DNA of 64,000 nt, taken from positions 14,387,296 through 14,451,295 of the forward strand of contig OX637292.1 in the NCBI GenBank assembly GCA_951799445.1. Direction: 5' to 3'. The notes under the pieces are model-generated. The model was given only the letters and a program-made list of their open reading frames with translations, did not search any database and was not told the origin of the DNA. The DNA is from Pseudisothecium myosuroides (Eukaryota; Streptophyta; Bryopsida; Hypnales; Lembophyllaceae). This document shows, in pieces, positions 1-12,118 of this stretch; positions within the stretch are counted from its first letter, which is position 1; each line of letters begins with the position of its first letter. The translations under genes were made by a program, and so were the position numbers.

Positions 1-3000
1 TTGCCTGGCTTGACACATTAAAGGGAATTTGAGGCCAAGAAAAGGTTGTTTTAAGCCTATTCCCCAATCTATCCCCATGCTGTGAACCACGGCATGGATT
101 GTCAGAAAAATATTTAAAAAAAAAAATGAGAATTGGGATTTTTTTTTTAAATTTTAAAATCTGATGTAGCCAAAGTTCGGCCATGTCACCCTACTGAAAT
201 GGCGCAATTCCAGCAGTTGGAAACTTAGCCATACTTGTGGGAGAACTTATAGGGACTCGTGGCTTTTTAGAAGGCCCGAATTCTCTCTATTGAACAACCT
301 AGACAATTGGAGTCTGCTATGCTTCTAATTAGCAATGAGAAGTTTTTTGGGAGATGGCCCAACTTGTTTGAATCACAACAATATACTCCGTTTCTAATTT
401 TTGAAGCTCTAGTGTGGACTACAAATGATCATCCCTCAACCTTTGGCCACCATTGACTTCAATCCAGAAAATGCAATATTAAGAGCATCGAAAGCAATGC
501 ATTGAATATCCTCCTGAACAGCTGATGCTGATGAAAGATTCTACTAGGAACGGGATAGGAAATATACATGGTATAAAGACCAAAAATTGGATGATATTTG
601 GTACAATTGGCCTATTATTCTAGGATCATATAAAGATATGGAGAGATGTATTACATTACACAATAAATTTGCCAATATGCATTTAATCCATTGTGACCCA
701 ACCTACTACAAGGTAGCCATTTTCTATTGTATCCTTAACTAATGGTGATTTGATGTCATGAATATAACATTGTGATTGATACCCAAATTGGAGATCGATA
801 TGGACAAGACATGCTTTTGTTCAATAAAATGTATTATGCATCATGCAAAAAAATCTGCCCATCAGAGTTAATAATTATGACTCAGTTTTTGGAGCAAGGC
901 CATGATGTCACGGTAATTGATATGCATCCAATTTTTAGAACGATAGCCATAAAAACATTTATGGTTAATTAGGATTTTTGGAAAAAGAAAGAAAGTAGGT
1001 AGGCCAAGAATTGGCCAAAAAAGAAGAAGATTTGCTAAAGACTTGACAACAAGCAATGACACAAGAACTAGTACTATAATTCCACTAGTCCAGTAGAATT
1101 TTCCACCACCAAATACAATTGCACCAAGGCCAAGTAGAAGTACAACAAAATACGACTACAATAAGACCAAGCGGAAGTACAACAAAGAAGGATACCTAGA
1201 AGGAACATAGGTGCTATATATTAGTTTGCAGTGATGATAGTGTGCTTAGCTTGTAGTAGTTTTTTTTGCGGCTTAGCTCTAATTTATACAAGTCCAATAG
1301 CTTGGAACATGAATAGGCTTATAGCTGTTTTAACTTTGTAAGAATGTGCAATGACATTTTCTCCTTGGGTCGTTGCAAAAAAGAGTGTCCATTTTTGTTC
1401 CACTTTGGCTGTTTTCGGCTAGTACTCCAGTACTATGAGATTTTTGCATATAAATTTTAAAAAATAAAATAAAATAAAGATAATTAGTATAATATTAAAA
1501 ATAGCATATCACCAAAATTTCAGACCTTAAAAAAATCTAGGTCAAAAGTTATTCACAAAAACGTGTGAGCTGAAATTTCAAAGAAAATACATACTTTGAC
1601 GTTTTAATTTGTAAAAAATAGGGAAAAACATTTTCAAAGAAACTAAAAATAGAAAATTTGGAAAGACTTTATGGTGAAGAGATTTCAACAAAAAAAAAGA
1701 TCTTGGAACCATCTTCACTGTTCCGAACTGCGCATGCAAGGGAGCCCTCTTTGCATGGACGTAGACAATATAAAATAAAATATTTTTAAATGCCCCTTGG
1801 TAGAAACATGAGTTCCTACTATGAGAATAGACCGTAGAAATTTCAGATCATTAAATTTGGGGACTTCATAGTACTCAAAACCCTTAAAACTCAAAACGTG
1901 ACATATTAAGTTAATTGATTTTTAAATATAAAATGATTTTTTTAAAATTTTGAAAAATATAAGATATAATGACACTCTAGACATACAATTTCAATAAAAA
2001 TTTCAAATTCATGCGAGTCAAGCTTCAGAAGTTATTACAAACAAAAGTTGAAACACTCTGTCTGTGACAAATACCTAGTACCACTCTTTCTTGCAATGAC
2101 CCTCTTATAAATATAGTTTTGTCCATTCTAACAAACTGTCTATGTTCAAACTTTTCAATTGTTGGCAAAGTTTCTTGTTAATCTCAATTGTTGGTTTTAA
2201 TACCTAATATACTATGCTATGCATTGCATAATTGTTCTATAAAGCTAAAGGTACATACTATTAGGGATCTGCCATATCTACTTGGGCAATTTGGAAGCCG
2301 TAGAGGTAGGCATATTTATGTCATTTTTTTTCGATGTAGGATTTAGGGTTTATTAGTCTAGGATTTATTTTCAATGTATTTTATTTTTGTGACTTGTTAC
2401 TACATGATTCTCAATGCTGAAATTTATACTTGTCTTGCACAATTTAGTGCACGGCACAATTTGTAGTAATTTTGAAGGCTTGAGGACAGAGCGGATAAAC
2501 GATTGTATTGATTTGATTTTTGGAAGGGGATGCATATCTGATCCTTGGTAGACATTGTTGTGCTCTGTGCTACTATGACTTGCTTGATAGCAATAGCGCC
2601 TTCAATAATGTGCAATTTGCCCTACAAGTGCTATTTGTAAACCTCATTCAAGGATTTTGTTTTCACTTTATTGTACTCCATTTCTATCTTCTTTGAAGTA
2701 GAGCATGATAATAATGTTGGAGATGCCTTTGAGGTTGAGAAAATGTGGTAGAAGAGTTCCTTATCATAGATATATTTTCAAAGCTAGAACTCGTCTACTT
2801 CATGAGCTTTGTATGATAACTTTTGTTTCCTCTATCAAGCTACTTGTTAATTTAGCATTGATGTAGTTGTAATCTAGATGGCATATGAGCATAATTACCT
2901 AATGAATGGAGTCACGATAGTCTGGTCATTATTCTAGCTATAGATTTGGCAATGTTGTCTTCATCTATTGTGCAAAATTTAGCCTCCCTAATATATGAAA

Positions 3001-3284
3001 GTCTTTGTTATTATGAAAACTACAAGCATTGATTTTTCATAAAAAAAGCTCACTCAAATCACCTATAAATGAAACTCACAAATGGAATGACATATACATA
3101 GCTCTAAACATTGCACACCAAGAGGGTTTAGAGTTGCAGTGAACAATCAGAAAAGACCAAAGGTTGTTCTACAAAAACATTCAGTAACAACAAAAAGAGA
3201 GTTGTATGAATCAACCAAGTTTTGACGAATAAGTCATCTCCTTGACTGAGTGACGAGTAATACACAAGCAAATCTACTTTAAAG
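1..3284. other. AT-rich spacer, no supported gene
   Basis: No open reading frame longer than about 66 codons and no splice-consistent exon chain was recognised on either strand. The stretch at about 200-1200 reads like a decayed coding region, with short conserved-looking peptides broken by stops, but I could not assign it to a family. The rest is A/T-rich low-complexity DNA. Confidence 0.5.
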
Positions 3285-3505
3285 CACTACAAGAGAAAGG
3301 GGTGTTTTAAGTGAGTTTTTAAGTATAGTCTTAGACACATGATTTTAAGTAATGATCTTTAAGGAGATTTTTAGCAAAATTTACTCAAAACACATGTGTT
3401 TTGAGTAAAATTTTGCTAAAAATCTCCTTAAAGATCATTACTTAAAATCATGTGTCTAAGACTATACTTAAAAACTCACTTAAAACACCTCTTTCTCTTA
3501 TAGTG
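3285..3505. mobile_element. CACTA-type fold-back MITE with 3-bp target duplication
   Basis: This 221-bp element is an almost perfect palindrome centred near 3394. The two arms of about 110 bp are complementary along nearly their whole length. It starts CACTACAAGAGAAAG and ends with the complement of CACTATAAGAGAAAG, which is the terminal signature of plant CACTA (En/Spm) transposons. It is flanked by AAG on both sides (3282-3284 and 3506-3508), matching the 3-bp duplication made by that superfamily. It has no coding capacity. A transcript would fold into a long hairpin and could yield small RNAs; that is inference. Confidence 0.9.
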
Positions 3506-3508
3506 AAG

Positions 3509-4620
3509 TTTGTGATCATGGAAGATTTCCAAGTAAAAGAGAAAAACTCTGATACCCACCAATTAAGAGACCCTGTAACATACTACTACTTCTAGGTCCT
3601 TTGTCATCTGTGGCTAAATTAATAGAATCTGCTTTAACGCATTGATCCTCTAGTTTTTGGATTGAGTCGGAGTAAGGGAGCAAAATTTCCTCCTTGTCCT
3701 TCATGTCCATAGGCTGCCTGCATGAGCCACAATTCATGAAACTAACAGAATCAGTAACTCCAGAAAATATTCTCTCCAGGTTTTTGGAAATTGGTGGAAC
3801 ACAATTGGCGGTGTCAAAAATTGTTGCAACTGCTTTATTGGACAACTCCTGCATCATTTAACAACACACCAATTTGAAACAACCGAATTGAGGAGAGCCA
3901 TCATTTATAAATGTGATCTATAAGCGGCAAAGTGGACACAACAAAGACGACAATTTGGAGTTTTCAGACTGCCTAACAAATTGGTTCGGGCTCTTTTGGA
4001 CTATGGGCATGGCCACAACTTCAGGTTCAGGCTAACTGGAAATGTTTGGCAGCTGTAAAAATATGAAGGTTTTGGTGGATGTCCCTCAATTTTACTTGAT
4101 GAATGTACAGTACATCTTAGTGCATATGCAAAATTTCACCGTTCTGACTCAATTGGAGGCATCACCGATCACCCGGCATGATATACTGTAGGTTTCCATC
4201 GACGTGCTATAAGTTTCCTGCCGCCACCTGATAGGTTATCGTCGCTGTCCTATAAGTTTCAGTTGCGGGAGATGGAAATTGAACGTGATGGCAGATATGA
4301 AGCCCCGCCTCCCATATTCCCCACCATAATTCAGAGCCCGAACCTTGGACAATGTTTGTAGCAACGTACGTTTGAACTGTGAAACACAACAAGTTGATTT
4401 AACTTTCGTAACAACGTGAACAACGTTTTAGAACATGTTTGCTAGCTGTGAAGTACGTTCCAAAATTTTCATTTGAGCAGAAAAAAAGTACGTAAATAAA
4501 GCACCCTCCAAAACGTTGCAAAAACGTGGCTACAGATGTTTCAAACGTTGCTGAAACGTTGCTAAACCATATTCTAGTCGTGCTAATTGCGAATAGGATG
4601 AAGTTCGTGTGAGGAGGCCA
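3509..4620. other. Spacer with AACGTT-rich segment
   Basis: A 113-codon minus-strand ORF at 3516-3857 has no recognisable domain or splice context and is not called as a gene. From about 4380 to 4570 the sequence is unusually rich in AACGT and AACGTT words, including AAACGTTGCTGAAACGTTGC. This suggests a remnant of a repetitive element, but I found no terminal repeats or target duplication. Confidence 0.4.
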
Positions 4621-5183
4621 CCTCACTCCTTCCTTGGGTCGCAAGCTGGAGATCAGATATTGTAGCAATGTTCGCCATGGAGTTTCTACTGGCAATAAGC
4701 CCCTGACGAAGAGCTTGGCGATCGATCAATTGATGCCTGAATTTGAAGTTCTGGGTCCTGTAAGCCTCCCAAGCGACCCTTCGCATGGCCATGCCTGTTG
4801 CCTTTCTCGCCTGACCAGAGGTAATTCCTGATGAGGGCTTTGGCCTTATAGCTAGGTCTAGCTGGATGAAAAAACAGATAATTCAGGTCCAAGATCTCTG
4901 GAATTTCACATGGCAGGACTGGAAATGAAAATCGGTACAGGACTGGCCGAAGTCTTGGGCAAATTAAAGGCTTACTGCGGAGCAACGAACGGAGATAATT
5001 TCCGCTCTCCCAATGGATTGGTGTTTGCGGGTGCACCCCCTCTTCTTCCCAATGACTGGGTAGCAACTGTTTCACAGTCTGGCAAAATGGACGCCGTTTT
5101 CCAGCTACGAGAATCCAACACAGGGGCCCGACTCCAAGAACAACAACAAAACCGAAATCTTTGCCGCCAATTGAAGCCCACAC
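4620..5183 (-). pseudogene. Decayed non-LTR (LINE) retrotransposon, 3' part of reverse transcriptase
   Basis: Read on the minus strand across frameshifts, this region gives peptides typical of the C-terminal end of plant LINE reverse transcriptases: an ALIRNYLWSGE motif near 4870, then RRVAWEAYRT near 4770, then TPWRTLLQYLISSLRPKEG near 4640-4690. In intact plant LINEs the same order is seen (RNFLWSG, AKVAW, PWKxLLxxR). The pieces lie in different frames, so at least two frameshifts have occurred and no intact ORF remains. The catalytic YADD box is not present here, so this is a 5'-truncated or decayed copy. Confidence 0.6.
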
Positions 5184-5556
5184 GAGCTATTGATCCACGT
5201 GGAGGGACTCCATTTAAGTTGCATTCAAGTGACTCAAGTCAACCGACATTATTCCCAAGAGCTCCCACGATGGCGCAATACGTCTCATGGGGTTAAACCG
5301 CAGTCCAGCATCTCCACTTTGACCCTGCCGAGTACGGGCACTTGCCCTCATCAAGGAACAGAAATTCTTGTACTACTCCTCACGCTTGGGATATAAACCG
5401 ACTGCATTGGGCTGACTACCAAGAGCAAGCAGAGTGCCAGCATTCTTATTTTCCTGCCGAAACAGATGGGACTGACCAAGGAAGAATGGAAGATCGCGAT
5501 CAAACTCATGTGGGATAAAAAGAAACTGGCAAAGTTTTACATTTTTTCTCCTGGCC

Positions 5557-5800
5557 ATGCAATGCAATTCGGGGACATTTCCCTTGCTGCTTAACTGCCT
5601 GCCTGGGACGCTTTCAGGATTGCCATCATGTGGCAGCTCAATTTGGTGTGCCAGGAACAGAGTCCTTTTTCAGAACGAGACCATCAACGTGCTTCAATTG
5701 TACGCTGGAATGGCTCGAAGGCGTAACGTAGGTTGCTTAGATTTCTTGACAAATGTAGTGACAAACGCACATAGGGCCCCGCATAGGGCAGTCATTGATG
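5557..5800 (+). pseudogene. Possible LINE C-terminal remnant in the opposite orientation
   Basis: The plus-strand reading at about 5641-5730 gives IWCARNRVLFQNETINVLQL followed by a basic stretch. It resembles the 'W-x-x-W-x-x-RN' segment found near the C-terminus of plant LINE reverse-transcriptase ORFs. It lies about 450 bp from the minus-strand LINE fragment and points the other way, so it could be a separate insertion or a rearranged part of the same one. The ORF runs on to 5916 without other recognisable content. The match is short and the call is weak. Confidence 0.3.
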
Positions 5801-5916
5801 CTAAATTTTCTTCAGTGTGGTGCATTGATAGAGTATTTTTTACTCCGTGGACATCCACGCCCCTCGCTGGAAACTCACCCCCACTCAGATCTGACTGCCA
5901 ACCTCAGGCCCCGTAG

Positions 5917-6927
5917 CTAAGACCCAGGTGAGGCTTGTTCCTTTTTTCGTGCGCTTTTAATGGACGGTTCAGTTACTGTTTTATCCGAAGGGTTTGCAAC
6001 AAGTGACTCGATTATCCCATGCAGTCTCTCGAGCTCATGCGGCAAACCAGAAACCAACACCTCTGTTAATTGAGCGTACAACAGCCGTTTTTTGTACTTT
6101 TGTTCAAAACTTTTTTGCAACGGACCAATGCTGAATGCTCTGCTGCTGCAGCCTAGTCCCAGATGATGCTCCCTCAGATGATAACATATCTTTCATGAGT
6201 TTATTAAGCTTATATTAGCCAATTCAGTGGAGAGGCTAGTTGCGTGTGGAAATGTACATGGCCGTACGGTTATCATACTCAATGGCTGCTCTCCTACACT
6301 GTAGCATGCTCAGTAGAATGACGTGATTGTACGGTTGCAAAAGCTTTACAGTCAATCAACGGCTATCCACCATGAGACCCCTTTTGTTGATTGGCTGGAA
6401 TGGATGAATTGCTCTCCGTTTTGAAGTACGTATTATGTTTCCTCGCGTTCTAGACCATTGATTGAGCATCGTTGATTGAGATTTAACCATCGATATTATG
6501 TAAAATAGCGTGAAAAAGAAAGCTTTTTATCGAGATCTATACTAAACCCTAGCTTGGACTCTGGCATGGTATCGATCATAAAAAGGCTGTACATTCACGA
6601 CACCTACTGTAGTCCTTGACTTTTCAATGATCATATTGAACAACGCATCGAATTTGGACAATCATGCATCTTTAAATTGCATAATTATTATAACTGAATC
6701 CATTCTTACATTGTAGGAGAAACATTCTGATCTATTTGCAACTGTCTTCCTATCGATCCTATTCTATGTATATTACAAGTTTACAACCATTGAACACAGT
6801 CATCCCAGAGAAGACTGTAGAATTCGGTAAAGGGAGACTGGGAGAGGGTACTGTAGGCGATTATAAGCAACGCTTCATTAACGAAATGCTTTGCAGCTAC
6901 TCGTGCAGTGTAGGTCCTTGGAGTTTT
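5917..6927. other. Spacer downstream of the cytochrome b561 gene
   Basis: No supported gene, RNA or repeat was seen. The part next to 6928 should contain the 3' untranslated region of the minus-strand cytochrome b561 gene. Confidence 0.4.
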
Positions 6928-8926
6928 TTATGCATTAGGGATGATCTGGATATGAGCCTCGTGATGACCATCAGTCTGGGCCGTCGTCGCACCGTTGGTT
7001 GGCTTCTGGTCGTTGTACATGGGCGTGACCGTCTTGGAGGATTTGCCTTGGTCCTTCAAGTACTGCCACCGATCTTGGGTCAGGTACACGATTGCCACAA
7101 GACTGAGCTGAATGGAAAACAGAATGTTGAGCGTTCGCAAGCTCTTCTGGTGCATAAGCTCGTACGCGTGCATGCCGGTGTAGATGTTGTAGAATCCCAG
7201 AAGTACGCCGCCAGTTCCAGTTAGCCAGTGGGCAGCAAACCAGACTGGCCTGGATCTCACTCCACTGCCACCCCAACAAGCAAGCCAACAAACAAACAAA
7301 TAAGAAGGTGACTCAAAGTGTGGAATTTCATCAAGCTCTTGAAATCGTAGAAACGTCAATTCCATTAACTTAACGGCAGTCTGTGCGCTATGTGGACATT
7401 TACATTAGCTTGTTGTGCCCATAGACGTGCAATCACATCCAAAACAGTATGCACCGGTAGGATTTCTAGCGCACACAGTACTAAAAAGCATGACTGTCAC
7501 TCCCATCTTTCGAAAAGTGCATGTAAAATGCCACTAACTATGCCACATGAACATAAGCTGCAATTAAGTGCCACCCTTGGAACTCTTATAAAAGACCTGT
7601 ACGTTGACTCTAGGACCGACTTAGATAAGGGAAATTGAAAGTCTCACAACCAGGGGAACGATAGGTAACAAGTAAGGTGTTCTCCAAAGGGTGCACGGCG
7701 ACATGCCCAGCACATGGCGAAGCACACAGTAGCAAGGAATGAGTGCAAGTAAGACGCACACACACGAGCGCAAACATACACACTAGAAATTATGAAGAGA
7801 AAAGCTTACTGATCAGGACGGACGAAGCCAAGAAGAGGTGCAACCCACACCAAGATCCACAACGCCAGTCCCAGTCGTTCGTGCGTGTAGGGGAAACTGT
7901 TTTCGAATTTTGTGAGGGCCACCACAGCACTGCATATCACGGCCAGCACCGCTATCACCTGAAAACTCATAAGTAGCCCACCCCAACTCTGGAATGAGTT
8001 ACAACTATTAAAAGAAACACCAATTGAACTGATGTAGTCCTCTAATGTTTTCATTCAGAGTTCAACATACCAACGATACATGCATTCTCGATCAGAAAGA
8101 GGGTATGGTCGCACACCTGAATGAAAATGTGGGTGTAGACCAAAATCCGCACTGTTTTCAAGTCACCGCGCTCGCGAGCTTGCTTGGAGAATCGGACCAG
8201 GATAATGGCCACGGGCATGAACAGCCCCATGCCCAACCACATGAGCCAGCCATGAATTGTGATCCATTTAAATGGGAAACGCTCCTGCATGCCACATGCA
8301 TTGATAAATTTCCAACGTTCAATTTTGACAGTAATCCATTCCCAATGCTAACTGATAAAAAGGAGCGAAGAAACCTGTCAGTTGTTAGTAGCTGCCGCAA
8401 CGGTTTTTGATTGATTTCATAGCCCGGGTTATGATACCGTAACATAACTCCTTCTCTCACTCTCAGAAGCAACATAATATATACTTTCAAAAAAGAAACA
8501 CAATTCATAACGGCTGCTACCCCGGCTTGCGTAGCTGATTAACGAACCTGTGGATTTTCTAAGTGGGGAAAATTAATCCAAAATGCTAAGGATGCAAGAC
8601 ACTGCACCTACAAAGTTCGACGTACATACACATGCTACTTGAATTCACTTGCTTTCCTGGACCATCCAAATCTGTTTTCATGGAAGAGATGATTTATCAA
8701 TCCCCAAGTGATGTATTTGCGAAACCAAAGTCAAGTTTAATCTGCAACCACAAGCAAACACGCGCGTGTACAAGCTTTAGCGAAAGTCAAGTTTTTTCTG
8801 CAACCACACGCACATACTCGCATGTACAAGCTTAGCACTCACAGGTTCTTCTTGGGCGCGTGCTCCTTGCACGCAGTATGAAAGGAAAGTGAAAACAAAA
8901 GTGCATATAAGCCTGAAGTTCTCCAT
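6928..8926 (-). CDS. Cytochrome b561 domain-containing membrane protein (no DOMON domain)
   Basis: Four minus-strand exons join in phase: 8926-8843, 8284-8117, 7958-7810 and 7264-6928, giving about 245 residues. Introns have GT donors and AG acceptors. Exon 1 encodes a short hydrophobic signal peptide (cleavage probably near residues 20-25, after GARA). The core has the multi-helix cytochrome b561 pattern with four conserved histidines at about residues 39 (IHGWLMW), 80 (YTHIFIQ), 110 (YTHERLG) and 146 (FAAHWLTG). These are the expected ligands for two haem b groups, used for trans-membrane electron transfer in the CYB561 family. NIYTGMH follows, as is usual. The tail of about 60 residues is polar and rich in His, Gln and Thr, and is probably cytosolic. 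Many plant relatives carry an N-terminal DOMON domain. Here the mature protein reaches the first helix within about 15 residues, so no DOMON domain fits. Electron donor and membrane location are not shown by the sequence. Family assignment is strong; exon 1 is the least certain exon. Confidence 0.85.
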
Positions 8927-10192
8927 TGTGCGTGTGCGCACTTCCTTCACCTGCAGCTAGCAACAACTTAAGCTTGTTCCGACCACGACGGTGCAAACTT
9001 CATGCACCTGACCACTGCAGCGTCGTTGTAGTAGTAGCACCCACACGGGCATCATATCCGCCTCACATTGCTTTATTATATTCTAGTAAATGCTTCCCTA
9101 GACCTCATCTACTTGGGAATCCAACCATGGGCTCGTGAACACAAAAACGAATGGACGAATGGACGTACGTGATGCTTTGATGTATTCTTGTCGAAAATGA
9201 AAAGAATCAGGACCACTGTAGTGATCGATCTGGTGGGTCCAGAATCCTCCCCTTTTATGGCTGTACATTAATTTTACCGTACACCTGTCGCAGCTTCGGT
9301 TGCATTGAATAGTACGTCTGTTTCCACCATCACCAATCATCACAACTAACTGCACAACCTGAAAAGCTAGCTAAATGAAAAAGAGACACTGCATCAAAAG
9401 CGGCATCAATTTGATACTAAAAACGGTCTTGCTTGCTCATTCTCGAAAGTTCTAGTACCGAACATCTGCAAAAGTAGGCATCTATGCTTGAATTTGGCCT
9501 ACTAGTCGAAAGATGATATTACAACTGATTCAGTTGGTTGGGAACATCAACTTTGTTAAATTGTCACAATTCAGAGTGCCGAAATTGTGACCGAATAATT
9601 CTAATGAAATCGAAGTTAGGCCACCTGTGGCTGGCTGGTATGTTCTGATTCTTGACAATGAAATTTCGTTTCATTTGTTTCAAAAAAGAAAAGAAAAATT
9701 GAAGTTAGGTCAGATTAGGTGCTAGGCCTAATTTTCCTGATCATGTGGGTGTTTGAAAAAGGTGTAACAACTGCCGAAATGCACCAAAGCTAGATCAAGC
9801 TAAACGATGTTTCATTGCCATTACAACTGATTTTGAATTAGAGATTGAAGCTGCTGCAACAGTTGCAAGCTGCGGAATTAAAAGCGCAAACTAAGCTGGT
9901 ATTTTTATTGCAGTTGATTCAGCGTTAGGGACTATGTAGGTAATTTTCAAGAGCTGGTCTGGACTTGATCAAGTTACTGGACTTACTTAATCGGATTCTT
10001 TTGAATCTTAAAACATCCAATTCCTTCATTTTTGGTTGATCAAAGGGCTGCACGAACTGCCTGTTGAAGTATAAAAGCTAGTCGGACGCAACAAAAAAAG
10101 AGTATTATGTTTCATTACAACTGATTTCACATCAGCTCAGCATAGTCTGAATTTTCCTGGTTGGTTGTGTGTGCATTCAATGTAAAGATAAG
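8927..10192. other. Spacer upstream of the cytochrome b561 gene
   Basis: This should hold the promoter of the minus-strand cytochrome b561 gene, but no convincing TATA box or other element was fixed. Short ORFs at 8926-9138 (+) and 9098-9355 (-) show no family features. From 9360 on it is A/T-rich, with no recognised repeat. Confidence 0.4.
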
Positions 10193-10781
10193 TGAGCCCA
10201 TTGTGTGCCAAATGGGAGCAAGCCCATTGCAGGCAAAATTATATTAGTAGTGTACAATCGGGTACTGTAATCTTACAACCGGTCAATTTGAGCCATTCAC
10301 ATTTTTTATTACAATGTGCAATATAATGGGTATATTTTGGTAAGCATAATTATCACTCAATCTTCATGCAATCCCAATCAAGCATGTAAAATTTCAGTTT
10401 CAAAAAAGCAAAATTCCATTTTTGGTGAATTTCTAAAGTTAATTTTCATGATTTACATAATATTTTATTGTGAACAATTGGTGATGAATTTTTTAATCCG
10501 ATTGCATAGATATGTAGGGAACATCCATACGCACATCTTTCATATTCAAAAACGCCCTATTAAGTAACAAAAATATAATCTATGAAGAGTTCAATGTGAA
10601 GTGTCATATGACCTAACTTTGAAAAATAGACATCTCTTTATTATAATTAAATAAAAAATTGAGAAGAATTGAGAAAAAAAGAATTGAGAAAAAAATTTAT
10701 GTTGAAGAATTGATTTGAGAGTCTAGGAAATTTTTTTGTCCGCAATGGACTTGCTCCCATTTGTGTCTTGCAGTGGGCTCA
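10193..10781. mobile_element. Non-autonomous inverted-repeat element, about 590 bp
   Basis: The left end (TGAGCCCATTGTGTGCC..., continuing with AAATGGGAGCAAGCCCATTG) matches the complement of the right end (TGAGCCCACTGCAAGACAC..., continuing with AAATGGGAGCAAGTCCATTG) over about 38 bp. There is no coding capacity. A clear target duplication could not be fixed: flanks read GATAAG on the left and TTTAAG on the right. Near the right end, 10690-10735 shares the words GAATTGATTTGAGAGTCTAG with the long TTAA-flanked family described below, so parts of that family may be embedded. Confidence 0.6.
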
Positions 10782-11249
10782 TTTAAGCTAGAAATACCCA
10801 TTTCTGAAAATCCCCCATGCTAGTTATATAGGATGACCTATTGTCAACTATAGTTGAATGCACAGTTCATTGAAATATATTCTTTGTTTGTACCTTCTTG
10901 TCCACTAATCTCTCTTCCTTCCTTGCTTAGGGAGAAGTGCCGAAGCTAACCGTAATAGGTTAGTCTATAAAACCTAAATGGGTCCAAATGAAAAATCCAC
11001 ACTTATATTGAATAAAATATTCATTCTGGGGAAAAAAATTCTTTTTTTTTTTTTTTTTTTTGCATTCTTTCTCATCCTTTTGTTTGCACACATTGAGTTC
11101 AATTTCTCAACAAATTTCCCATACTGTATAGGTTGAAATGCTCAAGTTATCAGAAATAGGTACTTCCACCTTTTAGGTGATCGGCCAGTACAGATGCTAA
11201 CTCATAGTCAGTGGTCGTCCAAATCCATCACCATGGTGGCAGTACTTAA

Positions 11250-11471
11250 TCCTTGAACGTCGACGTTGCCATTATATGGCCAATGGATCAGAGGGAATCA
11301 AACTGTGTAGGACAGAAATGCAACTATTCATCCTCGGAATTTGTTGTGAAAAGGGAAGATCTTCTACAGTAGCTCGACTTCCAATGAGCGCTTTTGCAAC
11401 TTTTTAAGCCAATGATTCACATGGTAATGCAAAAGGATGATTTCGAGGGTCACCCCTTTGTCCTTTAAGGG
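11250..11471 (+). mobile_element. 222-bp TTAA-flanked MITE, copy 1
   Basis: The element begins TCCTTGAACGTCGACG and ends TCCTTTAAGGG, directly flanked by TTAA at 11246-11249 and 11472-11475. Internal words such as AACTGTGTAGGACA and CAACTATTCATCCTCGG recur in the copy at 14880, and as the complement in the copy at 18269. All three copies are exactly 222 bp. No ORF. TTAA duplications with termini starting in C/T-rich CCC are the hallmark of piggyBac-type transposition; the superfamily call is inference. Confidence 0.75.
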
Positions 11472-11728
11472 TTAAAAACACATGGATGCCATGATACCTC
11501 ATATATCACTTGCATATGTATATTTGATTCTTGTAGGTGGGTCAAATGTTTCTGCTTTTTATTTTCTCAGCTGCCGCTATTGTGGACCGTGACGTGACCT
11601 TGAATTGTCCTGGATACGTCTCTGTGAAGACTGGGGACTGGGGAGGAGTCTTGAATGTCAGATCAGTTCAAACACGCTTGATGCGCAAGTCGGCTCATGC
11701 TCGACACATGCATGTGTGTACCTTGCGG

Positions 11729-12007
11729 GCAGGACGTTAAATCCTGCATTCGAAGTGGGACCAGCAGGGTGAAAACGCAGGAATTTTACCCCTGGAAAAA
11801 TGCAGGAATTTTTTTTTTTTCATGTATTTTTTTTTTTAAATTCTGAATTCAGTATTTGCAATCAGAGGCCCCAAATTAGCTGGGAGAGGTTAACGTCCAA
11901 CCCTAGACACGGCTCAAAATAGGGGCAAGATTTTACTTTTATCCCCCCCCAAATTCTGTATTTTCACCCTGCAGGTCCCAGTTCGAATGCAGGATTTAAC
12001 GTGTTTC
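11729..12007. mobile_element. Mutator-like MITE with 9-bp target duplication
   Basis: The two ends share an inverted repeat of about 45 bp: left ACGTTAAATCCTGCATTCGA and onward to GCAGGGTGAAAA, right the complement with few mismatches. The nine bases ACCTTGCGG stand immediately outside both ends (11720-11728 and 12008-12016). A 9-bp duplication plus long terminal inverted repeats is typical of Mutator-like elements. The 279-bp interior has poly-T runs and no coding capacity, so it would depend on a transposase from elsewhere. Confidence 0.75.
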
Positions 12008-12118
12008 ACCTTGCGGACCGAGGAGTTTCGCCTGTTGGGTGAGTTTCATGAATGAGTGGCCATCGTAAAAACAGGGCAAATAACTCCCGCCTTCAGCAGT
12101 GATGGTATTTAGGGTCTA

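Noticed and set aside
3516..3857. 113-codon minus-strand ORF
   Set aside because: No recognisable motif, no partner exon and no promoter or splice context. It could be an exon of an unknown gene but cannot be supported.
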